Below are positions 6,625 to 14,720 of a stretch of 18,923 bases of DNA, piece by piece. The notes beneath the pieces were generated by a model. It was not told the origin of the DNA and did not search any database. It saw nothing but the letters and a program-made list of their open reading frames with translations. The stretch spans positions 1 to 18,923 of the forward strand of contig JAZRDX010000096.1 in the NCBI GenBank assembly GCA_045660565.1, in the 5' to 3' direction. This DNA comes from SIG673 sp045660565. Lineage in GTDB: Bacteria; Bacillota; Clostridia; Oscillospirales; CAG-272. Each line of letters opens with the position of its first letter. The first letter of the stretch is position 1. Made by a program: the position numbers and the translations under genes.

Positions 6625-7605
6625 CGTTGCGTCAATAACCGCCTTAATGGTGTGCATTCTGTTCTCCGCCTCGTCGAAAACAATAGATGCCTCGCTCTCG
6701 AACACCTCGTCGGTTACCTCCATCTCGGTGCGACCGAACTTCTCACACATCTCTTTTCCGACAGTTGTCTTAAGGTCGTGGAAGGCGGGCAGACAGTGCA
6801 TAAATACCGTCTTTCTTCCCGTTTTATCCATAAGCGCCTTGTTTACCTGATACGGAGAAAGCTCGTTAATTCGCTCCTCCCAGACCTCAACCGGCTCACC
6901 CATAGATACCCAAACGTCGGTATAGATAACGTCGGCGTTCTTTACAGCTTCATCGGGATTCTCCGAGAAGGTAAGAGTTGCGCCCGACTCCTTTGCATAC
7001 CCCTCGCAAAGCTTTATAAGCTCCTCATCGGGGAAATACTTTTTCGGTGCGCAGGCGGTAAAGTTAAGTCCCATCTTGGCGCAGCCTACCATAAGGGAGT
7101 TACCCATATTGTATCTGGCATCACCCATATAGACAAAATTTATGCCCTTAAGCTTTCCGAAATGCTCTCTTATGGTAAGAAAATCGGCAAGTATCTGCGT
7201 CGGGTGAAATTCGTTCGTTAGTCCGTTCCATACCGGAACTCCTGCGTATTTCGCAAGCTCCTCTACGATAGCCTGACCGTATCCGCGGTACTCAATTCCG
7301 TCATACATTCTTCCGAGAACTCTCGCCGTATCGGCTATACTTTCCTTTTTTCCTATCTGCGAGGCGGTGGGATCAAGATAGGTTACCTGTATTCCAAGGT
7401 CGTGAGCCGCGACCTCAAAGCTGCAACGGGTACGGGTGCTTGTTTTTTCGAAAATAAGCGCGATATTCTTACCCTTATGCTTATCGGTGAGCAGCTCCCC
7501 GTTTTTCTTTTTCGCCTTAAGAGACGCGGCAAGGTCGATAAGATATTCTATCTCTGCCGGAGTGTAATCAATAAGCTTTAAAAAGCTTCTTCCCTTTAAA
7601 TCCAT
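6616..7605 (-). CDS. argF: Ornithine carbamoyltransferase
   Basis: The enzyme transfers the carbamoyl group of carbamoyl phosphate to ornithine, giving citrulline, in arginine synthesis (or the reverse in arginine breakdown). The 329-aa length is normal. Carbamoyl-phosphate binding is shown by STRTR (56-60) and HPTQ (134-137). The ornithine loop is DVWVSMGE (230-237), and FMHCLPAFHD (268-277) contains the catalytic HCLP. The ATG at 7603-7605 has an AAAGGAAA site about 8 nt upstream. No other arginine gene is adjacent, so it may be a lone gene; the lack of arcA or arcC beside it slightly favours a biosynthetic role (argF rather than arcB), but sequence alone does not settle this. Confidence 0.93.
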   Translation of the reverse strand: MDLKGRSFLKLIDYTPAEIEYLIDLAASLKAKKKNGELLTDKHKGKNIALIFEKTSTRTRCSFEVAAHDLGIQVTYLDPTASQIGKKESIADTARVLGRMYDGIEYRGYGQAIVEELAKYAGVPVWNGLTNEFHPTQILADFLTIREHFGKLKGINFVYMGDARYNMGNSLMVGCAKMGLNFTACAPKKYFPDEELIKLCEGYAKESGATLTFSENPDEAVKNADVIYTDVWVSMGEPVEVWEERINELSPYQVNKALMDKTGRKTVFMHCLPAFHDLKTTVGKEMCEKFGRTEMEVTDEVFESEASIVFDEAENRMHTIKAVIDATVG

Positions 7606-7703
7606 TGTATTTTTCCTTTCCGTAGGTTACATTTAAGTAAAATTTATTTTATCGCTCGTCGCGATTTGTGTTCCTTGTAAAATTCAATACGACCGCTAAG
7701 CTT

Positions 7704-9161
7704 TTATCCCTGTCTTTTCCACGCGTGTCTGTTAAAGAGCACGAGTATCGGGAAAATTTCAAGTCGTCCCGCAAGCATATCAAATATCAGAACACATTTT
7801 GAAAGCGTGCCGTATGAGCTGTAGCTGCACATCGGTCCTATCTCGGAAAATCCCGGCCCTATATTGTTAAGGCAGGAAATAACGGCTGATACGTTTGCCG
7901 CGGTCGAAAGGTTATCAAGTGAAATAATAATAAAGCTCGCAATTATAATCACGATATAAACGGCAAGGTAGGCGTTGGTGTTCGCTATAAGCCTTTCGTC
8001 AACCATTTTTCCGTTTACTCTTATAACCTTGACCTTTTTAGGGTGAAGCACCTGGTTTATGTTCCTTTTCATTGTTTTGAAAATCAAAAGAACTCTCGCG
8101 CATTTCATACCGCCGCCGGTGCTTCCAGCGCAGGCGCCTACAACCATAAGCATAAGCAGCAGCGCCTTCGAAAACTCCGGCCATTTGTCAAAGTCGGTGG
8201 TTGCAAAGCCGGTTGTGGTTATTATACTCGAAACCTGAAACGCCGAGTGGCGAAGCGCTTCGCCCACACTGCTGTACATTTTATATATATTAGAGGTAAT
8301 AAGCGCTATTGTGGCAAAAACCACACCGAGATAAAGCCTTAGCTCCTCGTCCTTAAACACCGATTTTACCTGACGCAGAAGAATAAGGTAGTAACAGCTG
8401 AAGTTAATACCGAAAAGCAGCATAAATACGGTTGTAACTATCTGGATATACGGACTGTAGCTCGCAAGTCCGTCTGCCTTTATGCCGAAGCCTCCCGTGC
8501 CCGCCGTTCCGAGAGCGGTACATACCGCATCGAAAAGCGGCATTTTTCCGGCTATCAAAAATACAAAATCAAGAACGGTAAGCGTTATATAAACAAGATA
8601 CAGAATTGCCGCAGTCTGACGCATCTTAGGAACGAGCTTACCGACGTCGGGACCGGGGCTTTCCGCCCTTAAAATATGCATGGTATATCCTTCGCTTTTT
8701 CCGCTTACCGGAATAATGGCGAGAAGGAAAACGAGCACTCCCATTCCGCCGAGCCAATGGCTGAAAGAACGCCAGTAAAGCATACCTTTTGAAAGCGCGG
8801 TAACGTCGTCGAGAATTGACGCTCCGGTAGTCGTAAAGCCGGAAACCGTCTCAAAAAGCGCGTCTATAAAGCTCGGAATGTATCCCGAAACGTAAAACGG
8901 CAGCGAACCTACAAGGCTCATTACTATCCAGCTGAGACCGACACAAACAAGTCCCTCTTTCGCAAAGAAATCGGGTTTTGCATCTCTTGAAAGAAAGGCT
9001 AAAATCCCGGCTATACCAATCGAAGTAAGTATGGCGACAATAAATCCGTTTATCCCCGCTTTATCTCTGCAAAAAATGGAAATAAGGAGCGCGGGAACCA
9101 TAAATACGGCTTCGATGGTAAGTATCAGGGAGTTAAACCGCCCCATCATTTTATAGTTCAT
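7704..9161 (-). CDS. trkH: TrkH-type potassium uptake membrane subunit
   Basis: This is the K+-translocating subunit of a Trk/Ktr system. The 485-aa protein is strongly hydrophobic and carries the four pore-loop motifs: GFTTTGAS (about 108-115), GTAGTGGFG (218-226), ITTTGFATTD (314-323) and NNIGPGFSEIGP (432-443), each with the selectivity-filter glycine. The AGSTGGGMKCARVL segment (345-358) is the conserved loop that lines the gate. I prefer the ATG at 9159-9161 because GGAG lies about 9 nt upstream; an in-frame GTG seven codons earlier would place that site inside the gene. It lies 3' of trkA, the regulatory partner, but a terminator-like hairpin stands between them. Confidence 0.94.
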   Translation of the reverse strand: MNYKMMGRFNSLILTIEAVFMVPALLISIFCRDKAGINGFIVAILTSIGIAGILAFLSRDAKPDFFAKEGLVCVGLSWIVMSLVGSLPFYVSGYIPSFIDALFETVSGFTTTGASILDDVTALSKGMLYWRSFSHWLGGMGVLVFLLAIIPVSGKSEGYTMHILRAESPGPDVGKLVPKMRQTAAILYLVYITLTVLDFVFLIAGKMPLFDAVCTALGTAGTGGFGIKADGLASYSPYIQIVTTVFMLLFGINFSCYYLILLRQVKSVFKDEELRLYLGVVFATIALITSNIYKMYSSVGEALRHSAFQVSSIITTTGFATTDFDKWPEFSKALLLMLMVVGACAGSTGGGMKCARVLLIFKTMKRNINQVLHPKKVKVIRVNGKMVDERLIANTNAYLAVYIVIIIASFIIISLDNLSTAANVSAVISCLNNIGPGFSEIGPMCSYSSYGTLSKCVLIFDMLAGRLEIFPILVLFNRHAWKRQG

Positions 9162-9211
9162 TTTTAAATCTCCATACCGCACTCGGCGGCTAAAATTATT
9201 TTGCTTTTCAT

Positions 9212-9246
9212 AAAAGGCGCGCTTTTTCGGTGCTTGGGCGCCTTTT
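9212..9246 (-). terminator. Terminator-like hairpin between trkA and trkH
   Basis: A perfect 9-bp stem (AAAAGGCGC, 9212-9220, with GCGCCTTTT, 9238-9246) encloses 17 nt. On the minus strand the descending arm ends in TTTT, followed by ATG and more A-rich sequence. It lies 23 nt past the trkA stop and about 50 nt before the trkH start, so it could end or attenuate trkA transcripts. The plus-strand U-run is longer, but no plus-strand gene leads into it. Confidence 0.6.
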
Positions 9247-9268
9247 TATCTTTTTTAAAAGCTTATTT

Positions 9269-10627
9269 TTATTCGAATATATCGTTAAGCTGAAGCAATA
9301 CGCTGTCTCCGCTTGATACTACAACCACAGAATCACCTTCGTTAAACGTAGAATCTCCGTTCGGTATCTCCGTATGGTCTCCTCTGGTTATACACGCTAT
9401 CAGAATATTTTTACGGAGCTTAAGCTTTTTAAGCGGAACGCCTCTGTTAAGGGTGCTTTCGTCAACGTTAAATTCAACCGCCTCTGCCTGCCCGTCCGCT
9501 ATTGAATGAACGGTTACAGCCGCACCCGTCTGGTTTCTGAGAGCACGCACGTATCTTACTATTGTATTACAGCAAAGCTTATGAGGACTTATTACGCTTC
9601 CGAGGGGAAGACTATCAATAATGTTGCCGTTTTCAAACTGATTAAGCTTCGTTATGGTAAACGGGACTCCGCAGCTATTACCGTACAGAGATATTATCAT
9701 ATTAAGCTCGTCGTTACCCGTAAGTGAGAGAAGCGCGTCAGTTTCGCTTATTCCCTCGCTGACGAGAGACTGCTGATTACCCGCGTCTCCGTGTATAACG
9801 CTTACCTTCGGCAAAAGCTCGGAAAGCTTTACGCATCTGTCGTAATTACTTTCAATTATGTGAACGTTAATACCGCTTTTCTCAAGCAGCAGCGCAAGGT
9901 AGTAGCATACCATTCCGCCGCCCGCAATCATAACGTCCTTTATTTTGTGGGTAACAATTCCGAGATTCTTAAGAAGAAGGGAAAGACTGTCGGTAGGCGC
10001 GGTAACGAATATTTTATCCCCCGCCTTAAGAACGAAGTTTCCGTCAGGTGCGATAGCCTTTCTCTCGCGCAGTACCGCGCAAACGAGAACCTTGCATTTC
10101 ACGATACCGTTAAGCGCGTTAAGCGGCACGTTACAGAGCTTACTCGACTCGTCGATTTTAAGCTCGACTATCTGTGCGCGACCTCTGGCAAAGGAATCTC
10201 TTTTAAGAAATCCCGGATATTTTATAAGTCTTTCTATTTCCGCAGCCGCCTGCTTTTCGGGATTAAACGCAAGGGAAAGTCCGAAGGATTCCTTCATCAT
10301 ATACGCCTGTCTTGCGTATTCCGGATCCCTTATTCTCGCTATTGTATGAATTTTACGGTTAAGCGCGTGCGCAGTCATACAGCAAAGAAGATTAAGCTCG
10401 TCCGTTCCCGTCGTAGCTATAAGCAGGTCTGCGTTATCGATACCCGCGCTTTGTAAGGTTTCCATAGATGCACAGTTTCCCTGATATGCTATAACGTCTA
10501 TCTTTTCAAGACTGCTTTGTAAAACGGAAGGATTCGAATCTATGAGTGTAAGGTCGTACCCCTCGTCGGAAAGCTGCTTTGCGAGCGTCATTCCTACTCT
10601 TCCGTTACCGGCTATAATAATTTTCAA
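9269..10627 (-). CDS. trkA: TrkA, K+ uptake regulatory subunit (two RCK modules)
   Basis: TrkA is the cytosolic nucleotide-binding ring that gates TrkH. The 452-aa protein has two tandem RCK halves, each a TrkA-N Rossmann domain followed by a TrkA-C domain. The first NAD-binding motif is GNGRVG (7-12), with the acidic D30 at the end of the second strand; the second half starts at IAGGGMV (234-240), with E259 in the equivalent place. TrkA-C regions are about 148-225 and 373-450. The start is TTG (10625-10627): no ATG is near, and GGAG lies 7 nt upstream. It is the gene before trkH on the same strand. An isolated TATAAT lies at 10681-10686 without a -35. Confidence 0.93.
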   Translation of the reverse strand: MKIIIAGNGRVGMTLAKQLSDEGYDLTLIDSNPSVLQSSLEKIDVIAYQGNCASMETLQSAGIDNADLLIATTGTDELNLLCCMTAHALNRKIHTIARIRDPEYARQAYMMKESFGLSLAFNPEKQAAAEIERLIKYPGFLKRDSFARGRAQIVELKIDESSKLCNVPLNALNGIVKCKVLVCAVLRERKAIAPDGNFVLKAGDKIFVTAPTDSLSLLLKNLGIVTHKIKDVMIAGGGMVCYYLALLLEKSGINVHIIESNYDRCVKLSELLPKVSVIHGDAGNQQSLVSEGISETDALLSLTGNDELNMIISLYGNSCGVPFTITKLNQFENGNIIDSLPLGSVISPHKLCCNTIVRYVRALRNQTGAAVTVHSIADGQAEAVEFNVDESTLNRGVPLKKLKLRKNILIACITRGDHTEIPNGDSTFNEGDSVVVVSSGDSVLLQLNDIFE

Positions 10628-10698
10628 AGGCTTTTCTCCTTTTTTTCATATTTTCCGTTAATGTTTATATCCGCCGATTTATTATAAACCCGCGTTTT

Positions 10699-13653
10699 TT
10701 ATTCCGCGATAAAAAGTTTTTTCTGCTCGGTCGGTACGTTTACAACGGTTAAAACGCCCGTTCTGCTTGCCGCGACCTCATCACCGCCACAGGTTATCTT
10801 TATCGACTTTTCACTTATAATGGCAACCTCGCCGCCCTCGGCAAGCGTAATTTCACTTCCGTTTCTCTTTGCTGCCTTAACGCCCATATAAAGATCGGAG
10901 CGACCGATTACCGCAACACCGTCGGTAAGCGGCACGAAGGTATAAAGCTTAAAGTCGTCGGCGTTTTCAAGGCTAACGTCAATGCTCTCTCCGCTTTCGA
11001 GAATACCGCCCGTCTTACTGAAATATTCGTAGTACGCGTATCTTCCGTCCTTAAGTCTCATATCCGCGGCGGATACCGTTCCGCTGACAGCTTCCTCTTT
11101 CTCGTTGATGTTAAAGACAGCAACGACGCCGCTTTCTCCGCATCTGTTGAATATCTTGAAAAGATTTTTTCCCGTTACGGGGTTATTTACAAGACAGTCG
11201 GCGGTCGGCTTTGCGCTCTCGTCAAGGCGGAGTATTCTTCCGTCGGAAAGTACGAGCGGCTTTAACACCTCGGCGCGCGTTCTTTCAAGCTTATCGGATA
11301 CGTAGACAGGTCCTCCGCTTATCGCGCGGCAAAGGCTGTTTTTAGCCGCCTGACCGTCGTCCGTCCACCACATATCCCAGTCGTTGACGTAGTACTGTCC
11401 CTGAAGAAGTCCGTTATATGCGCACTGAAGCACGTTCTTGGCAAACCACGGCTTATTTTCCGGCAAAAAGTCGTCCGAGCAGCGGCAAACCGCGCTGTCG
11501 GGACGGTTAAAGAGACATTCACTTGGCATACCCATACAGTTAATAAGCACGCCGTCAAAATATTTATCGGTAGCCTTATCGATAGCCGTCTGCATAGCCT
11601 CGGCGCTCTTTCCTATCGCGGAAAGTCCGCGGTAGCTTGAATGGAAGCCCTGGTTGTCTATCTTTACGAAATCCGCACCGAAATCCTTAACCTTACCGCA
11701 AAGGGTATCAAAATACCTTTCCGCCTTTTCCTTTTCGGGAGAAACGATATTCATATATTCTGTCTTCGCCGTTCTGAAAAAGGGTGTATTTTTACTTTCA
11801 ACGGGGATAAGGGTATCTTTAAGCTCCGCTTCAAGAGGAGAGCCGCTTTCAACTCCGCTCCAATACGCAGTAGTCGGGAACCAAATTCCCACGTACGGTA
11901 TTCCGCTTTCGCGAAGCGCACTGACAGCACCCTTCATTCCCTTCGGGAAACGTGCAGGCGCACCCTCAAACGTTCTGAGAGCACTTGCGTGCATTTCGTG
12001 TACCATAGGTACAAATTCCGCGTCGCGCGGTATGGTTTCAAGGTTTGGCGCGTCGCCCCACATGTCGTCAATGATAGCAAAGCCTATCGGAACACCTTTG
12101 TCCTTAAACTCCTTTGCTTTCTGAAGAAGTCCGTCGTGGTTAACCCTTATCTGCATAGCGTCCCAAGAGCACCAACCGAGGTATTCCATAACCTCGGGAT
12201 ACTTACGCTCGGAGCGCATTTTCAGTCCTTTTCCGAGCATATCCGCGGCGTCCCTTGCGATATTTTCAAGAAGCTCGTAAGGCTCGCTGCCCTCCATATA
12301 GATAAAGGAGAGCTGTTCTTTACACTCCGTTACCTTGTCGGTATTCGCGTAAAGATAGAGAGACGCTCCGCTTTCGCTTCCGCAGATAAGCGACTTAAAC
12401 GTATCGGCGCAAACGGGAAGAATTGCCTTCCATACGTTTCCGTCCTTGATAAGAAGCTCCTGAACCTTAGATGGAAGCTTTTTAAGAGAATCCCCGAAGA
12501 ACGGGCGGCACCAGAACGGTGAATGGTTCTCGATAGCAAGGAATTCCGAGGTATCCGGAATACCGAGCTCAAGACTTATCGCCTTTGCGTCGGCAAAGCC
12601 TTCGTCGCACTCCGCAGAAACGTAGTATGCAACACCGCCGCGCGGCGTTACCTTTACAGTAACGGTTTCAGCGGCGGTAGCGTCGGTTACCTTTCCGTTT
12701 TTACCGTATATCTTAGCATTCGTAAGCTTTATGTAATCCATACTTCCTCTTACTCTTTTGTCAATTATTTTGTTAAGTATATCCTCGTAATAAGTGTCGG
12801 GATACTTCTTTACGACAAACTTATGCATACCGCCCTCGAATTTGTCGAAATGGTTGATTCCGGTATCCTCCTCAAGAGAAGCCTTTCCCGAAACGGTATC
12901 AAATCCCGCCGCCTTTTCGTCTCCGAGACATGCTATGTAAACCATAAGCGGATCCCAGGAGCTTCTGCCGTTTTTCGAACCGTGATCGGCTAAAACGGAA
13001 TAAAGGAGGTCGTTTTTATCAAGCGTTCCACCCGAAATAACGGTGTTACCTACCTCCCAACCGAGGAAGACTATTTCGGTCGGCCATTCGTCGCAAACTA
13101 TCTTACCCGCCGTTCTTGAGCGTTGGTTGTTTTCAAAATTATGCTCTCTGCCGCTGACGAGGTCGTCCCATTTTCCCGCCATCATATAGAGCTTTCCGAC
13201 CTTTTCCTTTACGAGAGCGGTTCCCGAAAGCGGAGAATATTCGTCGGCTTCGGAACGAAGAAGTCCCGAAAGAATCTGCGGAAATCCTATTTCGATTATG
13301 TCAACCTTTTCGGTTGCCTCCGAAAGAAGGCGGCGGTACATTTTTATACCGTTTTCGCAGTCGGTGTTCGCTCTGTGCTTTCCGGGAAGAGCGGCAAGGG
13401 GATACTGAATGTGCGGTCTGCCCGTGAAATCTCCTGCTTCAAGGTCTATGCCGAAAGGTATATCGAAATATCCTTCGTTTTGTAAAAACGCGTCAACCGC
13501 GGGAGCGGAAGCCTCCATGCAGGCGTTTATTCCTACACCGATAAGTCTTACGTAGCCCATTTTTTCCATCTCCGCGATAAGACGAAGCGCAACGGCGTCG
13601 TCGCAGTCTGTCCAGAAGTCGGTTCCGAGAATAACAGGGGTGTATTTTTTCAT
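10699..13653 (-). CDS. Nucleoside hydrolase-like domain fused to raffinose synthase/Sip1-type GH36 alpha-galactosidase
   Basis: A single 984-aa open frame joins two enzyme types. Residues 1 to about 310 resemble inosine-uridine nucleoside hydrolases: the Ca2+-binding cluster GTDFWTDCDDAVAL (10-23; D12, D16, D18, D19), a sugar-loop-like REHNFENN (169-176, in place of AEFN) and WDPLMVYI (233-240, with D234 at the usual HDP aspartate). From about residue 330 it matches the raffinose synthase/Sip1 branch of GH36: YLGWCSWDAM (491-500), GFAIIDDMW (524-532), DFVKIDNQG (661-669, D666 the likely nucleophile), NDWDMWW (757-763, acid/base Asp) and ISGGPVYVSD (778-787). A beta-rich C-terminal part follows. 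No signal peptide or membrane segment is seen, so both halves should be cytoplasmic. The ATG has AGGAG 8 nt upstream. No transporter or sugar regulator is adjacent. The substrate of either half is unknown. Confidence 0.85.
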   Translation of the reverse strand: MKKYTPVILGTDFWTDCDDAVALRLIAEMEKMGYVRLIGVGINACMEASAPAVDAFLQNEGYFDIPFGIDLEAGDFTGRPHIQYPLAALPGKHRANTDCENGIKMYRRLLSEATEKVDIIEIGFPQILSGLLRSEADEYSPLSGTALVKEKVGKLYMMAGKWDDLVSGREHNFENNQRSRTAGKIVCDEWPTEIVFLGWEVGNTVISGGTLDKNDLLYSVLADHGSKNGRSSWDPLMVYIACLGDEKAAGFDTVSGKASLEEDTGINHFDKFEGGMHKFVVKKYPDTYYEDILNKIIDKRVRGSMDYIKLTNAKIYGKNGKVTDATAAETVTVKVTPRGGVAYYVSAECDEGFADAKAISLELGIPDTSEFLAIENHSPFWCRPFFGDSLKKLPSKVQELLIKDGNVWKAILPVCADTFKSLICGSESGASLYLYANTDKVTECKEQLSFIYMEGSEPYELLENIARDAADMLGKGLKMRSERKYPEVMEYLGWCSWDAMQIRVNHDGLLQKAKEFKDKGVPIGFAIIDDMWGDAPNLETIPRDAEFVPMVHEMHASALRTFEGAPARFPKGMKGAVSALRESGIPYVGIWFPTTAYWSGVESGSPLEAELKDTLIPVESKNTPFFRTAKTEYMNIVSPEKEKAERYFDTLCGKVKDFGADFVKIDNQGFHSSYRGLSAIGKSAEAMQTAIDKATDKYFDGVLINCMGMPSECLFNRPDSAVCRCSDDFLPENKPWFAKNVLQCAYNGLLQGQYYVNDWDMWWTDDGQAAKNSLCRAISGGPVYVSDKLERTRAEVLKPLVLSDGRILRLDESAKPTADCLVNNPVTGKNLFKIFNRCGESGVVAVFNINEKEEAVSGTVSAADMRLKDGRYAYYEYFSKTGGILESGESIDVSLENADDFKLYTFVPLTDGVAVIGRSDLYMGVKAAKRNGSEITLAEGGEVAIISEKSIKITCGGDEVAASRTGVLTVVNVPTEQKKLFIAE

Positions 13654-13687
13654 ATTAGTTCTCCTTACGATTTATAAGAAATAAAGT

Positions 13688-13764
13688 GTCCGTAGGGGGA
13701 TTCTGTATCTACCAAACACGGTGGCACACAGAACGCCCCCATATAACCAAAATAAACCTCGGAC
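13688..13764. repeat. Nested palindromic element (MITE-like or structured RNA)
   Basis: GTCCG (13688-13692) pairs with CGGAC (13760-13764). Inside it GGGGG-A-TTCTGT (13695-13706) pairs with ACAGAA-CG-CCCCC (13728-13740), and a small ACC/GGT loop lies at the tip. The element fills the space between the mrp stop and the start region of the fusion-enzyme gene. No U-run follows the GC arm on the minus strand, so it is not a typical terminator. Similar GTAGGGG-type palindromes are, as far as I recall, common between genes of Clostridia. Confidence 0.55.
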
Positions 13765-13777
13765 CTAATCTGATATA

Positions 13778-14647
13778 TCAGCCAAGCTTGTCTACAAGGT
13801 AGGTGATAGCCTCGTCGAGCGCATCGGTTTCAACGGTCTCAATAGTTCCCGCGTCGCAAAGAGCGGCAATTTTAGGATCGATAGGAAGCTTTGCAAGAAC
13901 CGGTATACCGAATTTTTCAGCGGTCTTTTCAACGTGAGACTTTCCGAACACCTCTATTTTCTCGTTACAGCAGGGGCAACTGAGGTAGCTGTAGTTCTCT
14001 ACTATACCGAGGATCGGTACGTTCATCATTCTCGCCATATTGACAGCCTTCTCAACTATCATAGAAACGAGGTCCTGAGGAGAGGTTACTATGATTATTC
14101 CGTCAAGCGGGAGAGACTGAAGAACGGTAAGCGGAACATCGCCCGTTCCCGGAGGCATATCGACGTACATATAGTCTACGTCGCCCCAGACTACATCGCT
14201 CCAGAACTGCTTAACCGTTCCCGCGATAATAGGACCTCTCCAGATAACTGGAGCGCTCTCGTCCTGTAAAAGCATATTGATGCTTATTGCGTTGATTCCG
14301 GTTATAGTGGATTTCGGGATAATTCCGTCCTCACAGCCGGTAAGGTCGCCCTTAAGACCGAACATTTTCGGAATGGAGGGACCGGTTATATCGGCGTCAA
14401 GTATCGCCGTGTTGAAGCCGAGACGGCGGGTGAGTACCGCAAGGAGCGAGGTAACGGAGGATTTTCCGACGCCTCCCTTTCCGCTTACTACACCTATTAC
14501 GTGTTTAACATCGCTTGCCTTGTTCTGAGGCTCGATAAGACTTTCGGGCTGCTTACTGCCGCATTTTGCAGAGCAGGTAGAGCAGTCGTGGGTACAACCC
14601 GACGCTTCCTCGTTAAGCTCTTCGTTTTCAAGTTTTTCGTTTGCCAT
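13778..14647 (-). CDS. mrp: Mrp/NBP35-type Fe-S cluster carrier ATPase
   Basis: Mrp (ApbC) is a P-loop ATPase that binds and delivers Fe-S clusters to target proteins. The 289-aa product shows the deviant Walker A GKGGVGKS (56-63), switch I DADITGPSIP (84-93), the switch II/Walker B segment YVDMPPGTGD (161-170) and the C-terminal cluster ligands CPCC (224-227, a CxxC). An extra N-terminal cysteine group, C18-x3-C22-x2-C25-x3-C29, precedes the ATPase domain and recalls the N-terminal ferredoxin-like cluster of Nbp35, although the spacing differs. The MIP18-like N-terminal domain of some Mrp proteins is absent. It lies 73 nt after dnaE on the same strand, with an AAAGGA-type ribosome binding site. 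The gap is AT-rich and I found no convincing promoter or terminator in it. Confidence 0.93.
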   Translation of the reverse strand: MANEKLENEELNEEASGCTHDCSTCSAKCGSKQPESLIEPQNKASDVKHVIGVVSGKGGVGKSSVTSLLAVLTRRLGFNTAILDADITGPSIPKMFGLKGDLTGCEDGIIPKSTITGINAISINMLLQDESAPVIWRGPIIAGTVKQFWSDVVWGDVDYMYVDMPPGTGDVPLTVLQSLPLDGIIIVTSPQDLVSMIVEKAVNMARMMNVPILGIVENYSYLSCPCCNEKIEVFGKSHVEKTAEKFGIPVLAKLPIDPKIAALCDAGTIETVETDALDEAITYLVDKLG

Positions 14648-14701
14648 TGTTTTCTGCTTCCTTTCAAAATGTTATATATTTTTTATTTTCAACTTTAATT
14701 T

Positions 14702-14720
14702 TGCATTCTGCATTCTGCAT
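14702..14720. repeat. Period-7 microsatellite next to the dnaE stop
   Basis: TGCATTC occurs twice in full, followed by TGCAT, directly after the dnaE stop codon on the minus-strand side. It is a short simple repeat in the 73-nt dnaE-mrp gap. Confidence 0.7.

Noticed and set aside
7651..7665. ATCGC/GCGAT hairpin 3' of trkH as a terminator
   Set aside because: It has only 5 bp and is followed by A-rich rather than U-rich sequence on the minus strand.
10681..10686. TATAAT upstream of trkA as a promoter
   Set aside because: The -10 is perfect but the hexamer 17 nt upstream (TCGCGG) does not resemble a -35 and no extended -10 TG is present.
11641..12522. 293-codon plus-strand frame opposite the fusion enzyme
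   Set aside because: Its composition is shadow-like and it has no ribosome binding site; the minus-strand frame carries the GH36 motifs.
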